A stretch of 64,000 nt of DNA, from contig BSYQ01000003.1 of the NCBI GenBank assembly GCA_030272585.1, positions 3,286,001 through 3,350,000 on the forward strand, written 5' to 3'. Below the pieces are notes generated by a model. The model was given only the letters and a program-made list of their open reading frames with translations. It searched no databases and had not been told where the DNA came from. Source of the stretch: Bryopsis sp. KO-2023. Taxonomy: Eukaryota > Chlorophyta > Ulvophyceae > Bryopsidales > Bryopsidaceae. The first letter of the stretch is position 1. Each line of letters begins with the position of its first letter. The position numbers and the translations under genes were made by a program. Of the stretch, positions 43,524 to 54,174 are shown piece by piece.

Positions 43524-45716
43524 TTGCATATGAGTTTCCGAACAGACCCACAGCAATCTGACCATTTTCAGGAAACGGTGGTCAATAACCATCCAGAGGG
43601 GGATGAGGAGGTATTGCCTGGGGTCAAGGGGATACCCAGAGGTGATGTAGGGGCAGAGGGTAAGGTACCTCAAGGATCTGTGGTAGACTCCACAGACTTG
43701 GAACCATCTGCAGAGAGGAAACAAAAGAAGGAGGGAAAAAGGAGGGTCACTTGGGGTGATACCTCCTCACAAAAGTCACCCAGGTCTGAAAGGGGGGACT
43801 TAGGACAAAAGAGTAACCCAGGGGAGGCGAAAGACAGTTCACCTCCCAGGTCACTTACTCTGGATGAGTCTGATACTTCAGATCGACTCAGTGTGTGTCC
43901 TATATTGACACACAGGAATTTCAAGGGATATGAAATATTGGGAAAGGTAAAAGGAATCAAGGTTACACTGTATATTGACAGTGGAAGTACAGCAAATTAT
44001 ATTTCAGAAGCAGTATCAGAAAAATTGGGGTTAATGCCCCAAGGCAAAGGTCAGCCACTGCAAATGGCAGATGGCACAGTCAGATATACTAAAGGGACAT
44101 GCTACAAGATACCCCTACAGTGTGGGAGAGCCAAATTTCTGATTAATGCTGAAGTGTTTCCGGCATTAGAACACGAATTCCTTTTAGGAATTCCTTGGCT
44201 AATTACAGCCAATCCTTGTATAAACTTCCAGTCTGGGCAGGTGACTATTACACAAGGTAAATCTGATATTGATTTGCCTATTAATTTATTACCACCTCCC
44301 ATGACTGAGAAGGCAGTTATTCCAGCAGTTCTTTCTAGCTCCAGTAGAATATTTAAGAGCTTGAAAAAGAACCCCTCTTTACAAGGATGTATGGCAGTAA
44401 TCAGGCCAAATACCACCTCTGAATCCTCCTCTTCTGACACAGAAATGGCTATTGACTCCTATAGTGAGGAGCAAGGACACCTCAGGGATGATGTGGGGGC
44501 ACTATTGGCCCAAAGAGAACATCCTCCTGAAATCAAAGCCATTCTGGAAAAATACAGACAAGTATTTCCAAAGGATATCCCACCTGGGATCCCTCCAGTC
44601 AGAAAAGGACATGAGTTCAGAATTGAGTTAGAATCAGAAGCTACTCCTATATACAGACCTATCTATAAGTTATCACAAAAAGAGTTGGATGAGGTTAAAA
44701 GACAAGTAGATTACCTACTTAGTCATAATTATATTAAACCTTCAGAATCACCTTGGGGAGCACCCATTCTGTTTGTCCCTAAGAAAGATGGGGGACTCAG
44801 AATGTGTGTGGACTATAGGTGGCTTAATAAAGTCACAGTTAAAAATAGATATCCTCTCCCCTTACCTGAAGAATTAATAGACAGACTCTTTACAGCAAAA
44901 ATATTCAGCAAAATAGACCTCAGATCTGGGTACTGGCAGATGCCCCTTAGATCTACAGATACAGAGAAAACAGCATTCAGAACCAGATATGGTCACTATG
45001 AAATGTTGGTAGTACCTTTTGGATTAACTAATGCACCTCCCCAGTTTTCTCATATGATACAAGACCTATTTTCAGACATGCTGGATGATTTTCTGCTTGT
45101 TTTTCTAGATGACTTACTGATATATTCTGATACCTTGGAAGAACATCAAATCCATTTGGAGAAAGTACTGGCCAGATTGGCAGAACATAAACTATATGCC
45201 AAAGGACCTAAATCTGAATTTGCTGTAAAATCAGTTGAATATCTGGGTCACCAGATTTCCCCACAAGGGATAACTCCAATTAAATCTAAAGTTCAGGCCA
45301 TTGCAGACTGGAAAACTCCAGAAACTGTCTCTGAAGTTAGATCCTTCTTAGGCATGGTTTCATACTACAGAAAATTCATACCTGAATTTTCTAAAATAGC
45401 TACTCCACTGCATGAGCTGACTAAGAAAGACACAGCATGGGATTGGGGTCCTGTGCAAGTAAATGCCTTTCAGGAGTTAAAAGATAGGATGTCACAATAT
45501 CCTATCCTGATTTTACCTAATCCTGAATTACCTTATACAGTCATTACTGATGCATCTCAGACAGCTTATGGGGCAGTTCTAGCCCAGGATCATGGAGCTG
45601 GCCTCCAGCCTGTGGCATTTTTATCAAAAAAATTATCTAACACCCAGCAGAGATATTCTGCCTATGAGAGGGAGTTAGGAGCCATCTGTGGTGTGGTGGA
45701 GGAGTCAAGGTCCTAA
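43524..45716 (+). CDS. Pol of element D, protease-RT-RNase H, ending at a frameshift
   Basis: The frame is open from 43308; 43524 is only its first ATG. After a hydrophilic linker come aspartic protease (YIDSGSTANYI, near 43972), reverse transcriptase (GAPILFVPKKDGGLRMCVDY, then FLDDLLIYSD near 45103) and the start of RNase H (YTVITDASQTAYGAVLAQ). At GAICGVVEE the sequence loses about eight to ten codons and shifts frame, giving SRS and a stop, while the next frame resumes at GVKVLTDHKPLTAL. This breaks RNase H and uncouples integrase from RT in this copy. Confidence 0.9.
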   Translation: MHMSFRTDPQQSDHFQETVVNNHPEGDEEVLPGVKGIPRGDVGAEGKVPQGSVVDSTDLEPSAERKQKKEGKRRVTWGDTSSQKSPRSERGDLGQKSNPGEAKDSSPPRSLTLDESDTSDRLSVCPILTHRNFKGYEILGKVKGIKVTLYIDSGSTANYISEAVSEKLGLMPQGKGQPLQMADGTVRYTKGTCYKIPLQCGRAKFLINAEVFPALEHEFLLGIPWLITANPCINFQSGQVTITQGKSDIDLPINLLPPPMTEKAVIPAVLSSSSRIFKSLKKNPSLQGCMAVIRPNTTSESSSSDTEMAIDSYSEEQGHLRDDVGALLAQREHPPEIKAILEKYRQVFPKDIPPGIPPVRKGHEFRIELESEATPIYRPIYKLSQKELDEVKRQVDYLLSHNYIKPSESPWGAPILFVPKKDGGLRMCVDYRWLNKVTVKNRYPLPLPEELIDRLFTAKIFSKIDLRSGYWQMPLRSTDTEKTAFRTRYGHYEMLVVPFGLTNAPPQFSHMIQDLFSDMLDDFLLVFLDDLLIYSDTLEEHQIHLEKVLARLAEHKLYAKGPKSEFAVKSVEYLGHQISPQGITPIKSKVQAIADWKTPETVSEVRSFLGMVSYYRKFIPEFSKIATPLHELTKKDTAWDWGPVQVNAFQELKDRMSQYPILILPNPELPYTVITDASQTAYGAVLAQDHGAGLQPVAFLSKKLSNTQQRYSAYERELGAICGVVEESRS

Positions 45717-46770
45717 CTGATCACAAGCCCTTGACTGCCCTTATGGATCAACACACTCTGAGCAGGATTCAAACCCGGTACCTCAGAGATGGATTCCTAC
45801 AATCTATCCACCCTACGATTGAGTACATCTCTGGTAAAGCTAATGTCCTAGCTGATGCTTTATCCAGATCTCTCCACACAAATTTTGAAGAGGTGAAAAA
45901 TTCAGTTAATGCTGTATCTATGCAAGTGGTTGATTCTGTAGAACAGGATGAATGGATTTCAGCCATCAAGGTTGATCCAGTTCTACAGAAGAAAATAGAC
46001 GAACAGAGTCAAACATCCCAGGCTGATTATTTTGTGAAAGATGGATTCCTTTATTATAAACCACAAAACAGAGCTGAAGCTTTACTAGTAGTTCCTTCCA
46101 GTCTGAGAACTAAGATTCTCAGAGAACACCATGACTCTCCTACAGTAGGTCATACTGGAATTAAAAGAACTACAGAATTAATTTCCAGAAAATATTTCTG
46201 GAAAGGATGTGGTAAAGATATTAAGGAATATATTAGATCTTGCCCAATATGTCAAGGCATTAAGAGTGATAACTCTAAGCCTAAAGGATTATTACAGCCA
46301 TTACCTATACCTACTCACAAATTTGAACAAATTACTACTGATTTAGTAACTGATCTGCCTGAATCACAAGGATTTACAGCAGTTGCTGTCTTTATAGACA
46401 GACTTACTAAATATTGCAGATTTGTTCCTTGCACTAAAGAAATCACAGCAGAAGGATATGCAAGGATATTTGTGAATAATATATACAGAAGTTATGGGCT
46501 TCCTAGGATCATTATATCTGACAGAGATCCTAGATTTACAGGAAAATTCTGGACTGAATTATTCAGAATTTTACAGACTGATTTAAGAATGTCTTCAGCC
46601 TATCACCCCCAATCAGATGGCCAATCTGAGGTCACAATTAGGGTGCTGGAGAATTTCTTAAGACCCTATATTGAGGATAATCCTCATGATTGGGTCAATC
46701 AATTATCATTAGCAGAATTTGCTGCTAATAATTCAATTAATCAGTCTACTGGGTACAGCCCAGCACATCT
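45717..46770 (+). CDS. Pol of element D, end of RNase H and integrase, interrupted
   Basis: Continues pol after the small deletion: RNase H end (IEYISGKANVLADALSRS), integrase zinc finger (HDSPTVGHTGI, CPICQ) and catalytic core with TTDLVTDLP, IISDRDPRF and QSDGQSEVT, the D, D and E residues in place. At STGYSPAHL the frame enters the CACTA-like element. Removing that element and one TCT copy restores the frame to SPAHLLYGHNPTSI, continuing at 51994. Confidence 0.88.
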
Positions 46771-46810
46771 CACAAGGCGGAAGGGGGGTACCGCCGACGC
46801 CGTCGCCGAC
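46771..46810 (+). repeat. Left terminal inverted repeat of the CACTA-like element
   Basis: Begins CACAAGGCGGAAGGGGGGTA; about 38 bases match the inverse of the right end, ending in the GTCGCCGAC repeat field. Confidence 0.88.
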
Positions 46811-47503
46811 GCGTCGCCGACGCACTTTCACCGACGTTTTCGTCTTGCGAACGACGTTTCGTCGGCGACGCTGTGTCGGCGACGGCGTCGGCGACGGCAT
46901 CGCCGACGGTTTCAGTGGCGTCGCCGACGGTTTCAGTGACGTCGCCGACGCCGTCGCCGACACAGCGTCGCCGACGAAACGTCGTTCGCAAGACGAAAAC
47001 GTCGGCGACGCTGGTGTCGCCGACGTCACCAGCGTCACCGACGTCACGTCGGCGACGCTGCCTGAAAAGTGTGACCGACGCGTCGCCGACGTCATAACGA
47101 CGGTGTGTTGGCGACAATGACGTCGGTGACGGTGTCGCCGACGGTGTCGGTGGGTGTCACTGAAACCTGTTTTCTGGATGTGGAATTGATGAATTTGGGG
47201 GAATTGATGAATTTGAGGGAATGGATTGATGATTTGTTTTTCTGGCTGTGGAATTGATGAATTTGGGGAATGGATTGATGATTTGATTTATGATTCCAGG
47301 TGTCGATCCCGGATCTGCTCTTGCAGACGCTCCAGCAATCACATTAATTACATTAAAAAGCAATATTGCTTTTTCTTTCTCTTCCCTGATCTCTTCCGAT
47401 TCTTTTTCCTTTCTGTTCAGGCTAGCCAACAGCGCTCTTCCAACAATAGCTTACTTTGATTGTTTGCAAACAAACATTTTTAGAGATCAACAGCTGGCTT
47501 GGG

Positions 47504-48725
47504 CTATGAAGCGTGAACTGTATGCTCCTTCATTCGATCAGTCGCCTCATTGAGTGCATGTTTCACCCCGGGATCATACATAGAATTCCCAGCCATTGGG
47601 ATCACATGCAACTCCATTTCTGGCCAAGCGTTCGACAAATCAAACGCTGTGCGCATGCGCAATAGGCAGACAAAATCCAGCCGCCCTTGCACCCGATGCA
47701 TGGAATGTCACGAATCCTAAATCCACAGAAACACACCATGAAATGGGGAGAAAAAAAGCACAGAAATTAGGAGGCACCCTCACTTGTGCAGTGAACAGAC
47801 CACATGAAGCTTTCAGTCATGGCAGTATGTTTCGTAGGGCTTCTGGGAAGGAAGTTTTAAAGCTTTCTCTGAAAACATTCAGATACCATGCACTGTCGTA
47901 CCTATCCACCCCAGCAATCAGAGGCTCATCCAAAAATGCACCATTAATGGAATAGTGGCATTCCAGCAAAGGCTGCGCATGAGAAATCGACCTCGTGGGT
48001 TTAGGTTTCCCACCATCGGCATCGTCGTCTTTTTTATCGGGCTTCTTTTCACCGCCCCTTTTTTTCATAATGGATGCGATGGGTTCCCAAGCCGCATTGA
48101 AAATTTCTCCGGCCTTCACTATGCATTTCCCAGAAAACATGACGGTCATTTCCCATCGCCTCCATCGATTTGCCTGCATGTGATTACACAGAGCTTTGGT
48201 CTAATGACTGTCTCTCTTGAAAAATAAAAAAAAAACTACGCCAAGAAAGACGTTTTTGTGGTTTTTACTTACCGCTCTCTCCACAGTGTCTAAGTCAGGC
48301 GATGTCAGCCGCTTGTAATAGGAAGCAAGTGGATCCTCCTTCTCTGAGTCGGAAAGAATGGATAAAAATCAAGCCCAGCCCTGTCCGTGTCAAAAGCAAT
48401 TATTTGGACATCATGCAGATGCAAAAAAAAGTGAACGAAAACAGTCATGAGCAAGGCGATATAGAGCAGGTCTGACAGGAAATTTGACGTATTCGGGTGT
48501 GGCTGAGGTTTTAAATCCTGGTCGGTCCATGTCAAGTTTTGATTCTTTCAAAAACACCTGCCTCTTGTCTGTGAACAAAAGAACAGAAGCCATCTGGACA
48601 CATTACTTAGGGCAGATTTAAAAATGTTTGTCACCTCCGGAAAAAGGCTTCCAGCACCCCCTCTGTACATCCAATCGATTTCCTCCGTTCGCATCGTGCA
48701 TATTCCCCTCAAAACCATCCCTGAA
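47504..48725 (-). pseudogene. Proline iminopeptidase fragment captured in the CACTA-like element
   Basis: Proline iminopeptidase removes N-terminal proline from peptides (alpha/beta hydrolase). Exon-like pieces in transcript order: about 48715-48650 (LRGICTMRTEEIDWMYRGGAGSLFPE), 48343-48273 (KEDPLASYYKRLTSPDLDTV), 48173-47902 (ANRWRRWE, LLECHYSINGAFL) and about 47695-47504 (VQGRLDFVCLLR, NAWPEMELHVIPMAGNS). Donors GTAAGT and GTACGA are in place. The N-terminal half with the nucleophile region is absent, an exon between the first two pieces seems missing (phase mismatch), and the last exon needs a one-base shift (IRDIPCI then VQGR). So this is a decayed 3' portion, not a working gene. Confidence 0.75.
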
Positions 48726-49499
48726 ACCCTAAAAACCAACAGAACATTTTACCAACATCAATCACCACCCTTGCATTTTCTTTTTCTTTAATTCGATGTT
48801 TTCTGTTGGGTCAAGAACCTTTGTGAATAATTCCATACCAACAGTCCTGCCTTCTTTCACCTGTTTGGATGTGCGATTGCATAGGCCAGTCATGTTTTTT
48901 TCAAGTTCTCACCTTCATACTCTGACAGACCGCATTCAACTACGTCTTTCTTTGGGAAAACGCAGAAAGGTGGAATATTTGTTGCAGGGGTGTTTTCGGA
49001 AACACTGGATGTTATTTGAAAAACAATTGTTGTGTTGTCAAGTATTTACCTTGCAAGCGTCACCAAATCCTGACAAAGTATCTGGCGGTTTCATGTTCTG
49101 TGGACAAATAAAAAGAAAAACAGCCCAGAAAAACATATCAATGGAACTGGTACGAACACTTCTTGTTGTTTTTTTCAGGTGGGATTTTTCTTGGTTTATG
49201 TTTTTTTTTTGTGGTCCAATTAAAAGTAGCTGAAACATCTTGGTTTATGTCTGGAAGATTACTGACCACAATCAAATAAGATACAAAACTCTGATTGAAA
49301 TTGTTCTCTCAATATTCAGAACGCACCTAAAGCCTTCAAACAAAAAGGGGTTTCGTCGCAACTACATCTCAAGCTGGGTTTTAATAACGCAGCTATTCTA
49401 TCCGAGCCCTTTCAAATTTCAGTGGGATTGTTTGGAATATGCAGCGGGGTGGCTTCCATCATACGGGGGAAAAAATGTGTTAGAAACTTGTTGAGATGA

Positions 49500-51294
49500 C
49501 AAACTCACCCCACCGAATAAATTCCTGTTCAAGGGCAGCTCTAGGAACATCCAGCCTGGCAGCCTGTTGCAAAATCTCTGGCAGTACCTGCTTCCATCAA
49601 CCCATGGTCTAAGATTCAACTCACATCCCCTTCCCTATCTTACCAAAATACAAAAAAAACAGTGCTTCAACTTTCAATTGAGAACAACCATGACATCTGT
49701 TTTCATTTTGTTGCACATTTCCACCTTGTATGCCACCATGCTTTGCTGATAGGATATGTTTCGAGGTGGCGAGCGATTCCCTGAGTCGAAATTGAGCCGG
49801 CCCTCTTTATTCAGCCTCTCCACAAATTTGTGCAGCTCAGCCTCCTGTCAAGACACACAGGTCTCCTGTCAGAAAAAAACGAAGCAAAGTAAAGGAGAGG
49901 GAAGGCCCCGAACTATCCACGAACTTTGAAACACGAAGGAAAATGTCTTCAAGAGACAACAGGAATGCTAAAGCCTTACAGGGGTTCACAAGCTTCGGCC
50001 AAAATGCTGGCAAACACCACCGCCACCCCATCAGATTTAATGGAGAAGGGCAGCAAGGATGCAGATGTCGAAATTGGTTACAGGGAATCCATGGACTCGA
50101 TGATAAAGACCCGAAGGAAGAGCTTTAGTTTGGCTAGAAAAGTGTTGGCTGCATCGAGTCATAGATAGACCATAACAGTGGGAACTTAAATTTGAAAGTA
50201 TGAAATCAAATACTTCAAATTAAACGACAAAAACTATGCTGTTCAAAAAGTGCTTGAAAAGAAATACAAAAGGACTCCATTATATATATATAAGCAACTG
50301 CCATCATGTGGCAAGTACTGCTAAACAAATCAGACTTGAAATTTTATATTTTTTAATTTTGAGGAGACCCCTACCTCATCGCCCATTTTGGGGAATGCCT
50401 CTTGAAGCTGGAGATAAGGTGGCGGAAATTCTGGCCTGACTGCATGCCGACCAAATTCTTCGACCCGGCTGTGTCAGAGCCATAGTCCTGAGCTCTTTCC
50501 GCCTCAGCAATCCTTTCCCATTCCATCTCCAAATCGTCCAGGGGGCCGGCATCCATTTGTTTCTGGAGCTCCTTTTGGGCAGCCTTCAATTTAGCGGCGA
50601 AAGCTTTCTGGAGCTCCTTTTCCCTGCCGGAAAAAGCATGATGAAGGCATTGATGGAGCGTAAAATGAAGGGGGACATCTTCAGGGCAAGAAGAGGGATT
50701 CGGGTGGTGGCTTTCTCACAAGACAATGAGGCAAAACGACATCTATCGAAAAACAAAATATAAATAATAGGACTCGTTCAAGAAAATTTCGGGGTGATTA
50801 TTTCTCTGCCCTTTTATCTCCCCCGGGGCACTGTTCTTGCCATACTTATGATTGGCTCCAACTCAAAATCCCCCAATCAGCCAAAAACTGTATAAAGGAA
50901 AGAAACATTCAACCATATGAAGGAACAGAAGAAGAAAATGAAGTTGAATATGGGAATATATTAATTCACCTTCGTTTTTCCTGTTGCTGCCTCTTTCGTT
51001 CCTCGGCTCTCCGTCCTTTTTTTTTTCTTTTTCCAGACGCTTCTGTTCTCGTTCTTGTTGCTGCCTCAACCTCTCTTCTTCCCTGCTTTCGTTTCAATTC
51101 TTTTTCCCTTTCTTTTTCCTCCTCCTCCAATTTCTTTTTTTGTTCCCGCTCGATTCTCTCGCGTTCCTGTCCAAATACCAACAATCCCAACAACGACAAA
51201 ATGAATGAAAAAAAAATAGGAGACGAGGCAGCTGCTTAATTTTTCTTCGAGACTTTACGCATCCCGTGCAGCGGCGGCCAAAACTTCTGCGCAC
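49500..51294 (-). pseudogene. Fragments of one or more further genes inside the CACTA-like element
   Basis: On the same strand as the iminopeptidase pieces, upstream of them. About 51190-50980 encodes a Glu/Lys/Arg-rich coiled coil (REQKKKLEEEEKEREKELKR). About 50640-50400 encodes KELQKAFAAKLKAAQKELQK, then DDLEMEWERIAEAERAQDYG. About 49850-49740 encodes AELHKFVERLNKEGRLNFDS, and about 49590-49513 VLPEILQQAARLDVPRAALE ending at a clean GTGAGT. I could not join them into one frame. They may be one captured gene or several; family not recognised. Confidence 0.45.
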
Positions 51295-51647
51295 AGAAAC
51301 TTACTGTTTCGACGAGGGTCGCTTTCCACCCGGTTCAGAAAAGAAAGGGCTACGACCAGCAACAGCAAACATCCACATACCCAAGAAGAGCAACAGTGCC
51401 ACTTCTGACAACCTGTTCGTATTGAAAACCTTCGCTAAAACATTGCTCGTCACTTGTTGGGGGACCTGTCCTCGTTGACGGGAACGTCCCTGCAATGCCG
51501 TTCGACACTTCGGGATTCGACGAAAGGAGTGAAAAAGTCCGAAAAGTGGAGTCATGTGTTGAAATGCGCATGTCTGACGGCGGCGAGACGGTACGCGGCG
51601 AATTGGGACTAAATCGTCGGCGACGGTATGGCTTCACCATTCAACGA

Positions 51648-51866
51648 CGCCACAACGATGCCGTCGGCGACGCGCCCGTCACCGACGCAGCGTCGCCGAC
51701 GAATGACACTCGACGGCGACGCCATAAACGATGCCGTCGGCGACGCGCCCGTCACCGACGCAGCGTCGCCGACGAATGACACTCGACGGCGACGCCATAA
51801 ACGATGCCGTCGGCGACGCGCCCGTCACCGACGCAGCGTCGCCGACGAATGACACTTGACGGCGAC
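51648..51866. repeat. Three tandem copies of a 73-bp subterminal unit
   Basis: Copies with period 73 (CCGTCGGCGACGCG at 51661, 51734 and 51807), nearly identical. Each contains CACCGACGCAGCGTCGCCGA and a GAATGACACT linker. They lie in the right subterminal field of the CACTA-like element. Confidence 0.9.
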
Positions 51867-51950
51867 GCTGTGAGTGCCCCAACCGATGTGCCAATCACCG
51901 TCGCCGACGCTCCTGGTGACGTCGCCGACGCGCTTGTCACGAACGACGGT

Positions 51951-51990
51951 GTCGGCGACGGCGTCGGCGGTACCCCCCTTCCGCCTTGTG
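51951..51990 (-). repeat. Right terminal inverted repeat of the CACTA-like element
   Basis: Ends TACCCCCCTTCCGCCTTGTG, the exact inverse of the left terminus, followed by the TCT duplication. Confidence 0.88.
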
Positions 51991-51993
51991 TCT

Positions 51994-52651
51994 TCTCTAT
52001 GGCCATAATCCTACATCTATTGATGTGACTAATGCAAAATCTACATCTACTCCTGTAGAATCATTACAGGATATGTTACGAGGTATGACATCCACACTCA
52101 CGGATGCCCGACATAGATACGCCGTCGCCCAAAATAGAATGGCGCAGTCTGCGAATATGCAGCGACGGGACGTTCGCTTCTCGGCGGGGGACGAGGTAGT
52201 AGTAAGCACGAAAGTGTTACTACCCGCCGCCCTAAAACATATTCCGCCGAAGTTAAGACGTCGCTATGTCGGTCCATTCCCGATTACCCACGTGATCTCG
52301 CCGGTCGCTTATCGACTCCAGCTGCCAGAAACGTGGCGCGCGCACCCGACGTTCCACGTCTCTCGCCTAAAAGCGTTCGTTCGTAGTTCGACGTTCGCAC
52401 GAGAAGTGCAGCCCCCAGAAGGCGATCTCGATTCTGACGGAGAGCGGGAGTTTGAGGTGCAGGCGATAATCGATCACAAAGGCACGGGAGCGAGACGTAG
52501 ATATTTAGTAGCGTGGAAGGGCTACCCTTTAACAGAAAGCACTTGGGAGCCCGTAGAACACCTCGATAACGCAAAACAAATCCTCAGTACTTACCTAACT
52601 CAACTTCAGACTACCTCGACTTCGAAAGTGCGGAGACGGCCCCGTAAATAA
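51994..52651 (+). CDS. Pol of element D, integrase C-terminal part with chromodomain
   Basis: Resumes integrase after the nested element (LLYGHNPTS). It includes the basic GPF-like region (FSAGDEVVVSTK, RRRYVGPFPITHVISPVAYR) and a C-terminal chromodomain near 52440-52600 (RRYLVAWKGYPLTESTWEP). Frame and stop are intact. Codon use here is GC-richer than in the RT region. Confidence 0.9.
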
Positions 52652-52883
52652 GGGCGAGTTAAGTGTAACACAGGTGATGGGGGCGGAGGAGGACGTGTAG
52701 GCTCACGCCCAACCTGTTTCCTACTCGACCGAACGGTAGCGACAGCTAGTGTGAAAAGAGAAGGGAAGAACAGAGGAACCAGCCAACTCAGAATAAAGTT
52801 ACGGATATTGTAGCTATTTAACCTAGGGTTGAAAGGTTATAAAGTCAGAAACAAGGAAACCTATACTCGGACCTAAAGAAAAG

Positions 52884-53696
52884 ATGCGCCGACTGCAAAC
52901 AGCAAACTCTGAACTCAAAAGCCTTGAACAGGAAGTTAAAAGGCTGACAGTTTTACTTGAGTCAGAGAAGGCGAAAGTAGCGACGTTAGAAACTCATGTC
53001 GCTGTGCTCGTAAGAGATCGGGAACCTGTTCCCCCTCGCAGAAACTTTCCTCCTCGTCAGAGATGTATTGGGTGTATCTCGAAGGAGCAGGTGACCTTTT
53101 GTCGAGACCATTCCAGTTGCCGAAGTCACTGGAAGGGCACCGTCGTTCTGTCACGAGCAGTAGCTCAGGCGGAAACTAAAGGAGAATGGCCTAAGTCGCA
53201 GTTGATTTTAGATGCCCTGCCCAGGTTTGGGATCGTCGGCGGAAGTGGCTGTGCTATTTGTCGTTACTGGAACTTGCCCTTGAGTCTTAAGCCGATCGGC
53301 GGAGATGACCATTTCGCTAGACCTGAAGAGCTGGTCACGAAGTTTCAGGAGGAAGCATTAAAGCGGAGTCAGCAAGACGAGTCGAGTATCGAACGCGACG
53401 AAAGGGAGCGACAGCTGCAACTGCTGCAGGAGGAAAAAGCTAAGGAGAAAGTCGACCAGGAAAAGGAAAAGGATTCTTCTCGTCAAGCGAAAACAAGTTC
53501 GTCTGGAAGCGAGAAAGGAATCGAAGTGCAGTCCGGAAGGAGGAGAACGCTTGGACCCTTTAGCGACACAGAGGAAGAGCCGTATGTGAGCGACCATGTG
53601 GATCTGCAGCCTCCGAGGGACCCTTACGAAGAAGACCTGGACGAGTTTTTCGCGGACGACGACTACGATCTCGCTGACGTCGTCAGCGGCAACTAA
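52884..53696 (+). CDS. ORF3 of element D, coiled coil with Cys/His cluster, function unknown
   Basis: 270 codons between pol and the 3' LTR, the position where envelope genes sit in some Ty3-like elements. It has no signal peptide or membrane span, so it is not an envelope. Residues 1-45 form a heptad-like coil (LKSLEQEVKRLTVLLESEK). Residues 55-140 hold a Cys/His cluster (RCIGCISKEQVTFCRDHSSC, SHW, then GCAICRYW), probably zinc-binding. Then a charged Gln/Glu/Lys coil, and a strongly acidic tail (DPYEEDLDEFFADDDYDLAD). I recognise no family. It keeps a clean frame although pol is broken. Confidence 0.7.
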   Translation: MRRLQTANSELKSLEQEVKRLTVLLESEKAKVATLETHVAVLVRDREPVPPRRNFPPRQRCIGCISKEQVTFCRDHSSCRSHWKGTVVLSRAVAQAETKGEWPKSQLILDALPRFGIVGGSGCAICRYWNLPLSLKPIGGDDHFARPEELVTKFQEEALKRSQQDESSIERDERERQLQLLQEEKAKEKVDQEKEKDSSRQAKTSSSGSEKGIEVQSGRRRTLGPFSDTEEEPYVSDHVDLQPPRDPYEEDLDEFFADDDYDLADVVSGN

Positions 53697-54174
53697 GCCA
53701 ACGACAGTGACATAACGCGGCGGAGTCACGGGATCGGCGGTTGGGGCGAAAAGGGTTGTAGTATTTTTGTTATTACGTTTTTGTGTTTGTTTTGTTTATG
53801 TGCTTGTGTTTTGTGTTTAACAGTCGACGACGCGGGAACGTCGCGACTGGTGTTTGTTTGGTGTGAAATGTTTTTTTGATTGTGTTGTTGTGTTTGCGTG
53901 CATGAATCTGGGAATTCGCGATGGCCGGTGTGCCGTCACTTTTTCAGAATGTTGCATTTTGATTTGGAACCAATTAGAGGGATAACTGGGACTGATTAAT
54001 TTTAATTAGGTGATGTGTTTTTCAAAAGTATGGCCTCACTGGAACAATCACACTGAAATGATATCACTTGAACAATTTCACTCCTCTGAGTCACAGAAAT
54101 CCCTTGGAAATATTTTCTGAAAAGGGGAACCGAAAGAATCGCTCGGGACGAACGATAGTGAAGGGGGGAGTAGT
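53697..54174 (+). other. 3' untranslated region of element D with polypurine tract
   Basis: No coding frame. It ends in AAGGGGGGAG (54161-54170), four bases before the 3' LTR, the expected plus-strand primer site. Confidence 0.75.

Larger units (their letters stand above)
46771..51990. mobile_element. CACTA-like non-autonomous transposon carrying gene fragments
   Basis: Ends are CACAAGGCGGAAGGGGGGTA and its exact inverse, flanked by the 3-bp duplication TCT (46768-46770, 51991-51993). Subterminal regions (46791-47160, 51610-51970) are dense with GTCGGCGACG/CGTCGCCGAC. A 3-bp duplication, CACA terminus and subterminal repeats fit the CACTA/EnSpm group. No transposase found. The minus strand holds exons of a proline iminopeptidase and of at least one further, coiled-coil-coding gene. 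Confidence 0.8.

Noticed and set aside
46719..47120. Arg/Asp/Ala-rich frames on both strands
   Set aside because: They arise from the GTCGGCGACG subterminal repeats, which are open in most frames; no protein evidence.
51495..52028. Overlapping frames at the right end of the CACTA-like element
   Set aside because: Same repeat-driven effect; the only supported coding sequence here starts after 51990.
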